The notes under the pieces are model-generated. The model had not been told where the DNA came from. It saw only the letters and a list, made by a program, of their open reading frames with translations, and searched no databases. The translations under genes and the position numbers were made by a program. Positions 28,422-38,700 of a DNA stretch of 43,721 nt are shown here, piece by piece. Each line of letters starts with the position of its first letter. Positions within the stretch are counted from its first letter, which is position 1. Origin of the DNA: Candidatus Hinthialibacteria bacterium OLB16 (GTDB lineage: Bacteria > Hinthialibacterota > Hinthialibacteria > OLB16); assembly GCA_001567115.1 (NCBI GenBank), contig LMZT01000046.1:1-43721 (forward strand), written 5' to 3'.

Positions 28422-29735
28422 CTAGTGCCCCTCCCCGCTGCCGGCCTTTTCTTCCGTGAGGGGTTTATCGGCAGGGGCAACAACCATGCCCGGCCTGACT
28501 TTCATCTGGCCTTCGACAATGACCTTTTCGCCGGCTGCCAATCCCCCGGTGATGATAAAGAATTGCTCGTGCCGGTCCCCGATGGTGATGGTCTTGAATG
28601 CCACCTTGTTCTCTGCATCGACAACATAAACCGTCTTGGCACTCTGCTGTTCGACAACCGCCTTCTGGGGAACCAGAAGCGCATTTTCCACCTGCTCGAC
28701 AGCCACTCGCATTCGTGCAAACTGCCCGGGACGTATGAAAAATCCCGGGTTAGGAAACTCGGCAACAATCGAAAGAGTCCCTGTCTTCAGATCAACCGCG
28801 CGGTCAGCCATGATGAAGCGGCCTTTATGTGGATAAATTGAACCATCAGCGAGGATCATTTCAAATTCGGCCGTTCCACGGCCTGCTTCGGCTCGACGGG
28901 CCAGATTGAGGTAGTCGGCTTCGCTGATGCCCATGTAGACACGAATCGGATCGAGTGCCGATATGGTTGCGAGGAGTGTCGGCTCTCCTCTCCCCACCAG
29001 GTTTCCGGCATCCACCTGGCTCAAACCGATCAATCCATCAAATGGGGCGGAGATTGTGCAGTAGGACAGATCCAGAGTTGCCTGGGTGATATTTGCCCGG
29101 GCGATTTCCACCCCGGCAGAGGCCTGTTCGATATTGGCCTCTGAACTCAGACGGGCATTGGTGAGCTGGGCTTCCCTCGATTCCGCCTCAGCTCTGGCCG
29201 ATTGTTCCCGGGCGGTGGCCGTTTCCAGATCCTGAGGAGTCTGAACCCCCTGCCTGGTCAAGGCTGTGGTGCGTTCAAGCTCTTTCTCCTCTCGAATCAG
29301 CCGTGCTCTGGCTTGAGCCAGCTCCGCCTCGGCCTGAAGAACGGTGACCTGCTTCTGGGCGAATGCCAGATCGGCTTCAGCCTTCTGCATTTTCGCTTGG
29401 GCTGATTGGAGGTTGGCCAGGAATGGAAGCGGATCGATTTTTATCAGGACCTGCCCTTTTTTAACCGGCTTTCCTTCCTCGTAAAGCTGCTCCAACAGGA
29501 TGCCTTCCACCCGGGCACGAAGTTCCACGCTGGCGCTGGCATCAGTCCGGGCTGTCAGTTCACGATAGATCGGGACTGTTTTCTGCTCCACAGCTGCTAC
29601 AACGACAGCAGGTGGTGGTGTGTTGGAGGCGGCGGGTGATTTGGACGCCTGCTGATCATGGGTGCAGCCGGATATCAGGCCAGTTGCTGCCAGGAGGATC
29701 AGGATTCGGTTGGAGGAGAAGATGCGCTTTCGCAT
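28422..29735 (-). CDS. RND efflux membrane-fusion lipoprotein (AcrA-like)
   Basis: Periplasmic adaptor linking the RND pump to an outer-membrane channel, 437 aa. The lipobox LISGC at the end of the signal peptide marks it as a lipoprotein. After a barrel/lipoyl half (VEGILLEQLYEEGKPVKKGQ) comes a long heptad-rich coiled-coil hairpin (about 105-215, Ala/Glu/Gln-rich). The second lipoyl half is LSYCTISAPFDGLIGLSQVDAG, followed by a beta-barrel and a membrane-proximal domain with IRPGQFARMRVAVEQV. The RND gene starts 3 bp after its stop, and the GGGGAGGGG in its last codons serves as the ribosome site for the pump gene. The two are an operon. No local regulator gene is present. Confidence 0.95.
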   Translation of the reverse strand: MRKRIFSSNRILILLAATGLISGCTHDQQASKSPAASNTPPPAVVVAAVEQKTVPIYRELTARTDASASVELRARVEGILLEQLYEEGKPVKKGQVLIKIDPLPFLANLQSAQAKMQKAEADLAFAQKQVTVLQAEAELAQARARLIREEKELERTTALTRQGVQTPQDLETATAREQSARAEAESREAQLTNARLSSEANIEQASAGVEIARANITQATLDLSYCTISAPFDGLIGLSQVDAGNLVGRGEPTLLATISALDPIRVYMGISEADYLNLARRAEAGRGTAEFEMILADGSIYPHKGRFIMADRAVDLKTGTLSIVAEFPNPGFFIRPGQFARMRVAVEQVENALLVPQKAVVEQQSAKTVYVVDAENKVAFKTITIGDRHEQFFIITGGLAAGEKVIVEGQMKVRPGMVVAPADKPLTEEKAGSGEGH

Positions 29736-29901
29736 GTTCGTCGTTTTAACACCTCGGTTTCAGAATATGCATGCCCCGGTTGATAACTCCCGAGGCGTTC
29801 CTGCCGGGACACTCTCGAAAAAAAGCAGAGAAAGCCCCTGTACATTCATTGAGTCATTCAGTCTCGTCAAGCACTAATTTGCCGTAAATCAATCCCGGGA
29901 T

Positions 29902-29917
29902 TTGCCAATGATGGCAA
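29902..29917. promoter_or_regulatory. Palindrome upstream of the efflux genes
   Basis: TTGCCA, 4 nt, TGGCAA: a perfect 6-bp inverted repeat about 170 bp upstream of the acrA-like start, in the 266-bp gap after the DUF900 gene. The size and symmetry fit a repressor operator such as those used by TetR-type efflux regulators, but no convincing promoter overlaps it. It could equally be part of the upstream gene's 3' end. Confidence 0.25.
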
Positions 29918-30001
29918 CACCATTGACAACTCTTTTTATCTCACTCCTTCGACCTCAATGAGGCACTTGCTGCTGCAACTGCAGCATCGGTTTGAGCCGC
30001 C

Positions 30002-31330
30002 TCAATTCCTTGAAAGTGGATAACCTTTCTCGATCCGCCAGAAATTCGGACCAACAGGAATCAGGGGGCGTCCATTTTCAGCCCCAGGCTTTCGCCCATA
30101 CCCCATGAGAAGAATGAGATCCGAGCTGACAGCTGGGTCAGAATAGAAATAGGAATGGCCAACAAAACCTGGAGATCCTCTGGCATCGATCATCGCGGCG
30201 CTGCTGTTCTGCCCCAGGCGCCTTTTCAGGTCTGGAGGCAGCTCTCCAAAGGTCACCTTCCCGACCCTTTTTATGCCCCGAAAAAGCCAGGTCGAAAGGC
30301 CCAGCGCCCTGTCTTCCTCTGAGACATAGATGGTCATCTCTCCGACCTCGTATCCCAATCGATCCCCTAACATCCTCTGAGTGAAAACCTCGATGTCAAA
30401 ATCGGGAGCAGCCAGCGTGAGATCGGAGATCTTGATCGCTTCTTCCGGATTTTCTCCGGCGCTCCGGGCCTCGAGGATAACCTCCCGGAGGGCGCTGGTG
30501 AGAACATCCGTTCCCCGGCTGTGGGCGAGAAAGTGAATTTTTTCGATATCCGGGCAGGATGCGAGAAGCTGAATGAATTGTTTGAGATGGAGGAAGGTAA
30601 ACTCACCCGACTCGCGGTCATAGTTGTACCCACGCAGGCTGCCCCGGCCCGCAGGCCAGGAATAAACCACCGGAAGCCCTTTCCTGCCGAGGAAGTGCCA
30701 CAAATCCGCCATGACATAGACCGAATCTTCGAAGGTGTTGTTATAACCATGAACGAAGACAAAGGCTTCCTTGCATGCTGTTCCGGAAAGCCGCCGGGAA
30801 ACTTCGCTGCGGAAGGCCTGGCTGGCCTGCTCATTTCTGGCAGCCACCGCCGGATCATCTTCAAAAGCCTCTCCACGCCTGATGAAGGGGAATGGAGTAT
30901 CGGGGAATCTCCCAATCTCCCTGATGCTCTGAACAGTCAAAGGCATGGAAACATTTCTTTTCGCAAGACGACTGTTCTCTTCAACGACTGGCCAGGGCAG
31001 GTTTTCACCAATTTCAACGACACACCTCCCGAACGCCAGAGAACGTGATCTGAGGTAACCGTACTCCTGGCCACCACCCTTCCGTTCCACAGGAAGACGG
31101 TCTGTTGCATAGAGTATTTCGACACGGTTATTGCGTGCCTCAGCAGGACAGGCTATGAAAGGATCAAACCGCCTGTCAAGAAACAGGTTGGGGGTCTGGA
31201 TCAATTGCCTCTGGCCACAACCCGGCTCCAGGATCGAAAATGCCGCAAGCAGCACAAGCCAGCCCGCCCGGCTCCAATGGGCAGGGTTTAAATGACAGCC
31301 AGGTGAAAGAATTTTTGGTGTCAGAATCAC
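30002..31330 (-). CDS. DUF900-family alpha/beta hydrolase, exported
   Basis: A serine-hydrolase-fold protein of 442 aa with no known substrate. The DUF900 signature is clear: FVHGYNNTFEDSVYVMADL (oxyanion-hole region), VVYSWPAGRGSLRGYNYDRE, and the nucleophile elbow HFLAHSRGTDV with Ser in H-S-R-G. LAAPDFDIEVF gives an Asp in the expected acid region, and GFVGHSYFYSD offers the catalytic His. A hydrophobic N-terminal segment, WLVLLAAFSILEPGCG, looks like a signal or lipoprotein anchor, though EPGC is not a canonical lipobox. The start is the GTG at 31330, 6 bp after the preceding gene's stop; no ATG gives an N-terminus before the signal segment. It is the last gene of a three-gene exported cluster. 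Confidence 0.8.
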   Translation of the reverse strand: MILTPKILSPGCHLNPAHWSRAGWLVLLAAFSILEPGCGQRQLIQTPNLFLDRRFDPFIACPAEARNNRVEILYATDRLPVERKGGGQEYGYLRSRSLAFGRCVVEIGENLPWPVVEENSRLAKRNVSMPLTVQSIREIGRFPDTPFPFIRRGEAFEDDPAVAARNEQASQAFRSEVSRRLSGTACKEAFVFVHGYNNTFEDSVYVMADLWHFLGRKGLPVVYSWPAGRGSLRGYNYDRESGEFTFLHLKQFIQLLASCPDIEKIHFLAHSRGTDVLTSALREVILEARSAGENPEEAIKISDLTLAAPDFDIEVFTQRMLGDRLGYEVGEMTIYVSEEDRALGLSTWLFRGIKRVGKVTFGELPPDLKRRLGQNSSAAMIDARGSPGFVGHSYFYSDPAVSSDLILLMGYGRKPGAENGRPLIPVGPNFWRIEKGYPLSRN

Positions 31331-31336
31331 ACCCGG

Positions 31337-32578
31337 TCAGTTTTTACCCCACTCTTCATGAACAGTGATACCCAATGCCGCCAGCTTCTCCTTGGCAAGC
31401 GGAGAGCATGTGCCGGTGATGCACAGATCGCACCTGGCTTTCCCAAGCTTGGCGCGGATCTGCTTAATCCGGCTGGCAAGGTTCTCATTCCAATAGAGGT
31501 AATCGACACTGATGCCGACAGCGATGTTTCCATTCCGATCGAGAAACACAGGGGTGGCTCCAATGGTGATCATTTTATCCAGAGGGCGGACAGATCGATG
31601 AAACTTTTCAGCGAGCTGGATGCGGCGCTGGAAAAACAATGCCACCTCAGGTGCTGGAACCTCCTGGATGACATGGATGTAATTCTGCACTCCTGACACC
31701 CCGGCCAGGCCCTCCATGGCTTCGGTGATGGCGGCGCGTACCGACGGCGAGTAGCCCGGGTTGCGGATAAACAGATCGGTCTCACTCTTCGAGACACCAA
31801 GTTGAATCAAATTTTTCCTGGTCTCTACCTGGAGTTCCGATGAGGACAGGCTGGCAAGCCTTTCCTGAAGACCTTTGTTCAGCTGGGCTGCACCCAGGGC
31901 AGGCCCAGCAGCTGGAATGAATGCTGTGCCGATTCGTGTCGCCAAGGCTCCACGGTTTTTATTAGTCGCGACTTCATTGAGAGCTTCCTGGAGCGGGCGG
32001 TTGTCCGAATAGGGATCCACGCCGAGAGAAACCGCCAGCTCCCGTTTTGCCTTTTCGTGGATGAAACGGACCTCGTCATCAGGCAGTGTATCTCCTTCCA
32101 GAGTCCTGGCATGGACCTGCTTCCCGAACTTGTGAAGCCCCAACGGGATGTTGGCTACAGTCTTGAAGGGGTGCTTCACCGCATCGATGGTGGATTCGCC
32201 GGTTCCTTTCGCCTGATCCCAAACCCCCTCAAGAAAGAGCGGATCCTGTTTCATAGCGGTAAGAGCATCGAGCGCCCGTATCTCCGCTAAACGGATTTTC
32301 AGCATATCCAGGCTTTGAGGGTGGTACCAGCCATACCGTGACCAGAGATCGAAAGAGAACAGCATCCCTTCCATGGTTACTTCCTCTTTCAATTTATAAC
32401 TCGCTCCAGTCAACAGATCGGGAGGCAGCAAGCTGGATGCGCGGAATACCGGCGGTTGTTCAAAAATCGATCCCTGGGCAGACACTGGGGATGCAATGGC
32501 CACCCCTGCCAGCAGCAATGATATGACTGCCAGGCTCCAGATCTTGCGGGAGCTGATCAATAGACATGCAGAATACAT
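31337..32578 (-). CDS. Exported protein of unknown function
   Basis: I do not recognise this 413-aa protein. It starts at 32578, where AAGGAG lies 7 nt before the ATG; the frame is open a further 10 codons upstream. A signal peptide (SLAVISLLLAGVAIASPVSAQ) is followed by a helical region with LKIRLAEIRALDALTAMKQ. Next is a Gly/Pro/Val pattern, TIDAVKHPFKTVANIPLGLHKFG, then an Ala/Gly-rich helical stretch. The C-terminal domain contains three close Cys (CDLCITGTC), then SPLAKEKLAALGITVHEEW. It has no obvious catalytic motif. It sits between the repeat-rich exported protein (55 bp upstream) and the DUF900 hydrolase (6 bp downstream), so it probably works with them in the envelope. Confidence 0.7.
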   Translation of the reverse strand: MYSACLLISSRKIWSLAVISLLLAGVAIASPVSAQGSIFEQPPVFRASSLLPPDLLTGASYKLKEEVTMEGMLFSFDLWSRYGWYHPQSLDMLKIRLAEIRALDALTAMKQDPLFLEGVWDQAKGTGESTIDAVKHPFKTVANIPLGLHKFGKQVHARTLEGDTLPDDEVRFIHEKAKRELAVSLGVDPYSDNRPLQEALNEVATNKNRGALATRIGTAFIPAAGPALGAAQLNKGLQERLASLSSSELQVETRKNLIQLGVSKSETDLFIRNPGYSPSVRAAITEAMEGLAGVSGVQNYIHVIQEVPAPEVALFFQRRIQLAEKFHRSVRPLDKMITIGATPVFLDRNGNIAVGISVDYLYWNENLASRIKQIRAKLGKARCDLCITGTCSPLAKEKLAALGITVHEEWGKN

Positions 32579-32633
32579 CGAATTTCTCCTTTGAATGAAA
32601 ATCATCATTTCTCTGATTCTTTATATGCCGTCA

Positions 32634-35260
32634 TTAACGACGGCCACCGCCTCGCCCACCACCACCTCGGCCTCCACCGCCCCTGCTGCCGCCACCACGT
32701 GTCGCCGCACCCCGGCTGCTACCACCACGTGGCGCTGAATCGAAACTTCTTCCACTGCCCGCGCCACGCTCAGACCGCGACATCGAACCTTCAAAGGCCC
32801 TAGCATTGCGGTCACCCCGCTGGCGGGAATTGAAATCACTGTTGAGCCGGTCGATTTGCGGTGAGGAAGGCAGCTGTGCCGGACGCCGCCCAGCCGTTGG
32901 CTGTCCTGGACGGGCACCTGGTCCTCCTCCTGAAGTGCTGCGGTCAAGCTGTTGGGGGCGGTTCCTGATCGAACCGGTGGAGGGCTGGCCTGCTCCAATG
33001 CCCAGCTGGCCCTGGCGATCCGTCAACCTGCCCCGGTCTGTCTGTTGCGCCCGGTTCTGAGTGGCGCCTGTGGATGCCTGTCGATCGGAAATGGAAGATT
33101 GACGGCCTGTTCCAGTTTCCGCCCGCCGTTCACCTGGAGTCCTCGATTCGAGAGAGCCTGCTGATTCCCGGGCGGCGGCACGATCCCCGGACCTCGGTTC
33201 GGGTTCCACCCACCCGTTCGTCCCATCATATTTCGACCAGTCCCCGGAACTGTCACGTTTATAAACATTCCCGTCATGGCCCACATAAACATCTCCGTAC
33301 TTGTTTTTCGCGATGGCTCCCGACTCACCGGTGATCTTGTTTTTCCAGCGACAATTCCGGAGCCTTCTGAGGTGCGGATCCCGCCAACAGCGCCTGCAGC
33401 ATTTGACCGGTGTCCGGCCTGTGCCCATTGATCTCCCTGGCCAACCACAGTCCGCCCCCATGAACCATAAGGCGAATTGACCTGTGCATGGCCGGCGTAT
33501 CCACCGGTGTAAGGGTTGTAAGCGCCGCGGGCATAGGCACTCCCATTGGGGCCATAGGCATAAGCGCCACGGCCGTAAGTCCCGGTCGCCGGATTATAAA
33601 CTGCGGCACGACCCGCACCGCCATAAGGGCCATAGTACGATGCAGCACGGACATATCCGCCGGAGTAATAATCGTAGTGTGCACCGCAGCCATACCCCCA
33701 GTAGCAGGAACCATGATGGTAGCAGTAGTCATGCCAGTGATCGTCATGCAGCTCATCGGCAAGCCAATAACCAAGCCCGAACATCAGAACCCCTGTCGAT
33801 GCCACATAGGCTCCTGAATATCCTCCAGTGTATCCAACTGTCACTGTCTGTGGATTGGAATCATATACATAAACATAGGTTACATTGTGGGTGGGGTGGC
33901 TGGCGGGTATTGAATAGATTTCCTTTGGGACGGAATCACAGACAATCCAGGGGCCATTGGGGCCGGGTGCTGAAAACCAGATCCCCTGGCGGCAGCAGTA
34001 GTAGGAGCCATTCACCAGGAAGACACTGTCCGGAGTATTGGTGGCATAGGAAATTTGAGTGGTCTCGATCGGTTTGAATACAGGCTCCCCCTCATAAGCC
34101 ACCTGGATAGTGGTGTCCTTGCGCTCCACGCTGGCCTTTTGAGGGATCGATGCGAGCAGCACCGCAGCATCGGCTTCAGGAGAGCCGGGAACAGAAGCGA
34201 GAACCGAGGCCTTCGCGCTTGCCTCAGGAATTTTTTTGAATTCCTCGGGCAGGTCCCGGGAGGCTTCCTGCCAGGGACCCCACAGATCCCGGGAGCGGAA
34301 CCAACGGCCAGCGACTGTCAAATAGTGAAGCCCCTCGGCCGGGTTCAGGAAAAGCTGGCTTTCTGTGTTATCCACATAGAGAAGTGAGGTTCCCGAGATG
34401 GGTTTATAAGTCGGCCGCCCTTTGGTGACAATCAGTTCGGCCGGTTGTTCAGTCATATAAACTGCAGGAACAACAGCGGCTGGAGTTCCAGGTATATTTT
34501 GTCTGACATCCCGCCAGTTTTCGTCATCCGGTAATGTCGAGAGCGTGGGCGGCAATTTTTGCGCCGCAGCCCATGGCCCTTTGGCAAGATCCCGAGTGGT
34601 GAGCCATGACTGATCATTCCGGAGGAAGTAATCCCCGCCGGTTGGGTTGAGGAACAGATCCCAGTTGGTGTTGGCCGCAAAAAGCAGCCCCTCGACCGCT
34701 GTCTCGAACTTTGGCTCTCCGATGAAAATGACCAGGATGGCCGGTTTTTCACTGTAGAATATTTTCGGCGGTGCAAGGTTGACATCGACATTCTTCTTCT
34801 GAACTTCGGACAGCTCCATGGCGGAGATGACTCGATCCAGGGATATCATCATCTCTGATTGTCCCGAGACAAATTCCATATAGATCGCCCGTGCCGATTC
34901 AGCCTGGTCATCGGGTGTCCCTGGAAAGCGGAGATCTTTGACCTGGACATTTTTAAGCAGAACCATCCGGGTCTGCATATTGGTCTCAGTATCCATTTCC
35001 AGTTTGACAGCCCCATACACACCGGTCGTCTTCCCTTTGGGTATGACCTGGATGGCAGCCTGGGCTGTAAGATGCGAATAATTATCCCATTTCTCGATTT
35101 GAGGCTGGTAAACAATGATTTTTCCAGCCTCGATCTGGTAGGCACGTGGCCATCCCTCATCTGGTGATGGCAGTTGGCCAGATGCAGAAACAGACAGGAT
35201 GGTGATAAAGGCTGATATAAGGATGATCGAAGGGAAAGGGTGATGGTGCGGGGATGTCAT
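32634..35260 (-). CDS. Exported three-repeat protein ('carbohydrate-binding family V/XII' type) with RGG tail, frameshifted
   Basis: Repaired length is about 875 aa. After a signal peptide comes a conserved N-terminal domain, then three repeats of about 75 residues near 172, 271 and 381. Each has the pattern P-x-x-L-I/V-x-x-x-G-x-P-x-[FY]-x-x-[IV], later N-T and D-x-F/L-L, then W-F/L-x-x-x-[DS]-L/x-x-GPW. A Tyr/His/Cys-rich stretch (about 503-535, HDDHWHDYCYHH) precedes Gly/Tyr/Ala repeats. The frame then breaks at T5 33340-33344. With one base added it continues GAIAKNKYGDVYVGHDGNVYKRD and ends in an Arg-Gly-Gly tail to 32634. As sequenced, the upstream frame runs on to 33023. I choose the ATG at 35260 because AGGAGG lies 6 nt before it. 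Databases call similar proteins carbohydrate-binding family V/XII; I know of no demonstrated function. Confidence 0.75.
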
Positions 35261-35493
35261 CGGCATCCTCCTCTTTTTTGGGGAAGGCCCGATCAGGAAA
35301 ACTCGAGCCTCCTGCGGATGGATAAATCCCCATTTCAGGGGGAAGAAAAGCTAGCAGGCCACAGCATGAAAGTCCAGCCTATTTCCCAGGCACATTTCTG
35401 TTCCGCCTCAGGCATCATCTCTCCATCTTTGCTCCGAATGCGACAGAAAGAGGCACACTGTTGCCTTACGGTTTATTTCCCTGTTTTTTTATT

Positions 35494-35513
35494 ATTATAT
35501 CCTTGACTGTCAA
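35494..35513 (-). promoter_or_regulatory. -10 box and adjacent palindrome in the divergent region
   Basis: A perfect minus-strand TATAAT (35494-35499) lies next to the palindrome TTGAC-T-GTCAA (35503-35513). It is in the AT-rich 528-bp gap between the divergent genes starting at 35260 and 35789. The palindrome would overlap the spacer of a leftward promoter, a classic repressor position. No good -35 lies at the right distance, so the promoter call is weak. The rest of the gap shows only the rightward promoter listed next. Confidence 0.3.
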
Positions 35514-35560
35514 TGCAGGTTTTGCCTGCCATTTCTGGACATGACGCAGAAAGATTTTGC

Positions 35561-35589
35561 TTGACATTTCTATGTGAAAGAGGTTTGAT
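35561..35589 (+). promoter_or_regulatory. Candidate promoter for the C25 peptidase gene
   Basis: TTGACA (35561-35566), 17-nt spacer, TTTGAT (35584-35589, 4/6). Transcription would start near 35596, giving a leader of about 190 nt before the ATG at 35789. I see no riboswitch I can name in that leader. Confidence 0.45.
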
Positions 35590-35788
35590 TTTGCTCAATA
35601 AAGTACCAGAGTATGGCATATATCATCATCCGGATTTCCTATCCTTTGTCTCTGGTATTTCGAAGCTGAAACCGCCTGTTCCGAAGTCGTCCGATTAACT
35701 GTTCTGCAACACTTTTTTTTAGTTGCCGCAAATCTGACATTCGAGCGACTGTCCGTTTCCAAATCAACCGACGAGGAGGAAGAAGACC

Positions 35789-38700
35789 ATGAATTGTTTC
35801 CGAGAATATCTGATTATTCTTTTTGCGGCTTTCTCGATGATGTGCAATTCCCTGAGCCATGCGGCACCCGAAGAACTGCTTCCCGGAGAATCTGTTTCAG
35901 TCGATATCCCGGCAGAGCTGAAATCCTTCGGGATTCATGAAGGTTATTTTTACACCCCGGGACCCCTGCTGGTTTTCGCCTATGACCGTCCCTGTGTCAT
36001 CGCAGTTCGTGATCCAGCCCATCCGAATCCACCGGTTGCTCAAGGTTCGATCGATGGCGCCATGAGATCCTGGGAGACCACGCTTGCACCCGGGTTCTAC
36101 TACATCCAGACCACCCAGGATGCGGGTGTGCTGGCGGGAGTGGATGCAACCCATCGTTGCAGTGGTTTTTACCAATACCGGTCGAGCGGTGATCCTTATG
36201 GAGATTCCCCGCTCGAGTCGCTGTTTTATTTTCGGACTACCATTGGCTGCGAGGGCCGTTGCTACATTTTTTCGCCAGGAGGCGCTTCTTCCGGGAGAAC
36301 CTGCTGTGACCCGATCTGCCTGGATCCTTGCGGAATCACTTTCGATAATTCAGGAAGCCTGGATTATACTGGATTTGATTCTGGAGAAACACTGGGTGTT
36401 CTGCAGGTGGATTCGGGAGCTCCGGTGATGGTTTTATCCCGTGATGATGGGGGATATTTCGTTCCTCCCTATTCGGCAGAGGGATCCGTGTATTCCTATT
36501 TTTACACTTACCAAGGCTCCGATGACAATCTGAACATTCACAGTTTTGAGGATGATGTGGATGTAGTCATTCAGAGCCTGCAGACTTCTCCTCCGACAAC
36601 TATCTGGTCAGGCAATCTTGACAAAGGGGAAACACATGTTCATCCAGGTTCGATCATCTTTGGACGCCAGGTCATCCGTGTCCGGACAGACAGGAACCAG
36701 GCGGCTGTATCGGTGCTGGGTGGCAGTGTGGCAAACGACACCAACTACATGACTTATGCCCTTGATTCAGTGGGGAATATGCAGGGGACCGATTTTATCA
36801 CTCAAAGCCATGCGGGCGGGTTCATCTATATCACCGGCCTCACGGATGGGACTCAAGTCGAGGTGCGGGATACGCCAGGAGGCGGATTGCGGTCGACTCA
36901 ACTGTTGAACAGAGGCCAGGTTGTCAATGTCAATCCGGGAACTGGAACCTGGCGGATCCGGGGTGACAAAGATTTTACAGCCTGTGTCGGCAAAGGTGTC
37001 GCTGGAACGTATATCCCGCTTACAAAAAATACCAGTGGCTATTCACCCTATCCGCCGATCATTGCGGGAGTGAACTGGACACCCTATTTCCCAACGACAT
37101 TGAACAGCACTCTGACTGTGCGCTGGCTGACCGATGAAAAAACGACGACATCGTTAAGTTACCGATTCGGCGCAGGCGTCTGGCAGAATCTTAGCAATCC
37201 CGGATATCGGACAGAGCATCAGTTAAATATCAACATCGAGCCACTTACCCTGGAAACCGAGGTTCAGTTCAGGATCTCCGCAACAGATCAGTCCGGCGCA
37301 ACGACAGTCGATGATAACTCAGGCGCTCATTACCGTGTCATGGTGCGCCGGGGTGTCCCGAATCTGAATGTAACTCTGAATAATGTAGTTGACCAGGGAT
37401 CCTACTACACCATGAATTTTATGGTTCAGAATTCCGGTGCCGCCAGGGCGGTCAATTCCAAGGTGAAACTCAGGCTGTTTGGCATGCAGCCTTTCAGCGC
37501 CAATGTCACTTCGGATTATGTCAATGTCGAATATGCGCGAATCGACCCAACTCTCCCAGTGCAAAATCTCGATCCGGGTGGAACAACATTCGTTTCCCTG
37601 AATGTCAAACCTTTCCTGAGCCATGCAGGTTCTATCAATTACCGCATGGAGGCCTGCGCATCGGATTATGAAGATGAGTGGGGCCATTCTTTTCACTCGG
37701 ACTATCCCACAGCGGTTCATGACTGGGATGACAACCAGGTCGAGGGGAAGCTCTATGCAACCAGTTACGTCATCCTTGCCAACCCAATCCGTTTTTATTC
37801 GGCCCATTCGCAGTCTGGTGCTTCGGCTCAATCGGTGATGAGGGAGCTGGCGGTGTTCGCCAATTTCCGCAACGCGACTCTGGCGTATATCACCTCCGGG
37901 CATCCGGAAGATATCAGGAACTATATTCAGGGCCGCTTCAATGGCAAGGTGCGCAGTGCCTGGACCAATGGAGGATATCTGCTGCTGGTTGGCAGCAGCG
38001 CCATCATGCCCTCCTTTGGCTGGCATCTAGAGTGCACCTTGTTTGAATCATTTGACCTGTGGATGAGCGACAACACTTATGCAAACCTGGATAATGATGG
38101 CCATTTTACTCCAGAGTTGTGCGTTGGGCGGCTGACAGGAGACAGCCCTGATACGTATGTTGCGCTCCTCTCCCGTGCACAGTCTCCGCATTTTTTCGAT
38201 AAAGCGCTTTGTATATCCGGCACCGGGGATGGAGAGGGCACCTTTGCCGACAATGCCAGCAATTGCCGGGACCGCCTGGATGCCCGTTACTTCGATGCTC
38301 CTTTCTATCGACTGGGCAGCTACCCTGAGGCTAACCGTGCTGGAATCTATCCATCAAATGCCAACAACACCGATTTTCTTTATTACCGGAATCATGGCAG
38401 TGTTGATGGCTGGGATTATCTTTCGACCGGGGATGTTGCCTCATTGAATTTTGGAACCAAATTCCCAATGGTTTATTCCAATGCCTGCCTGACCGGACAG
38501 ATTCAGACTGACGGCAATCTTGCAGAAGAGTTTCTGGCACGCTGCGCCTCTGTTTTTATTGGCGCCACACAGGTTTCACCCCGCAGCGAGAACAACAGCA
38601 TGGGGAACAAGATTACCGCCCACCACCGGAGCGGGCTGTCAATCGGGCAGGCATTCAGGAATGCAAAGAGGGAACTCGCGGGTGATATTCATTGGTATAC

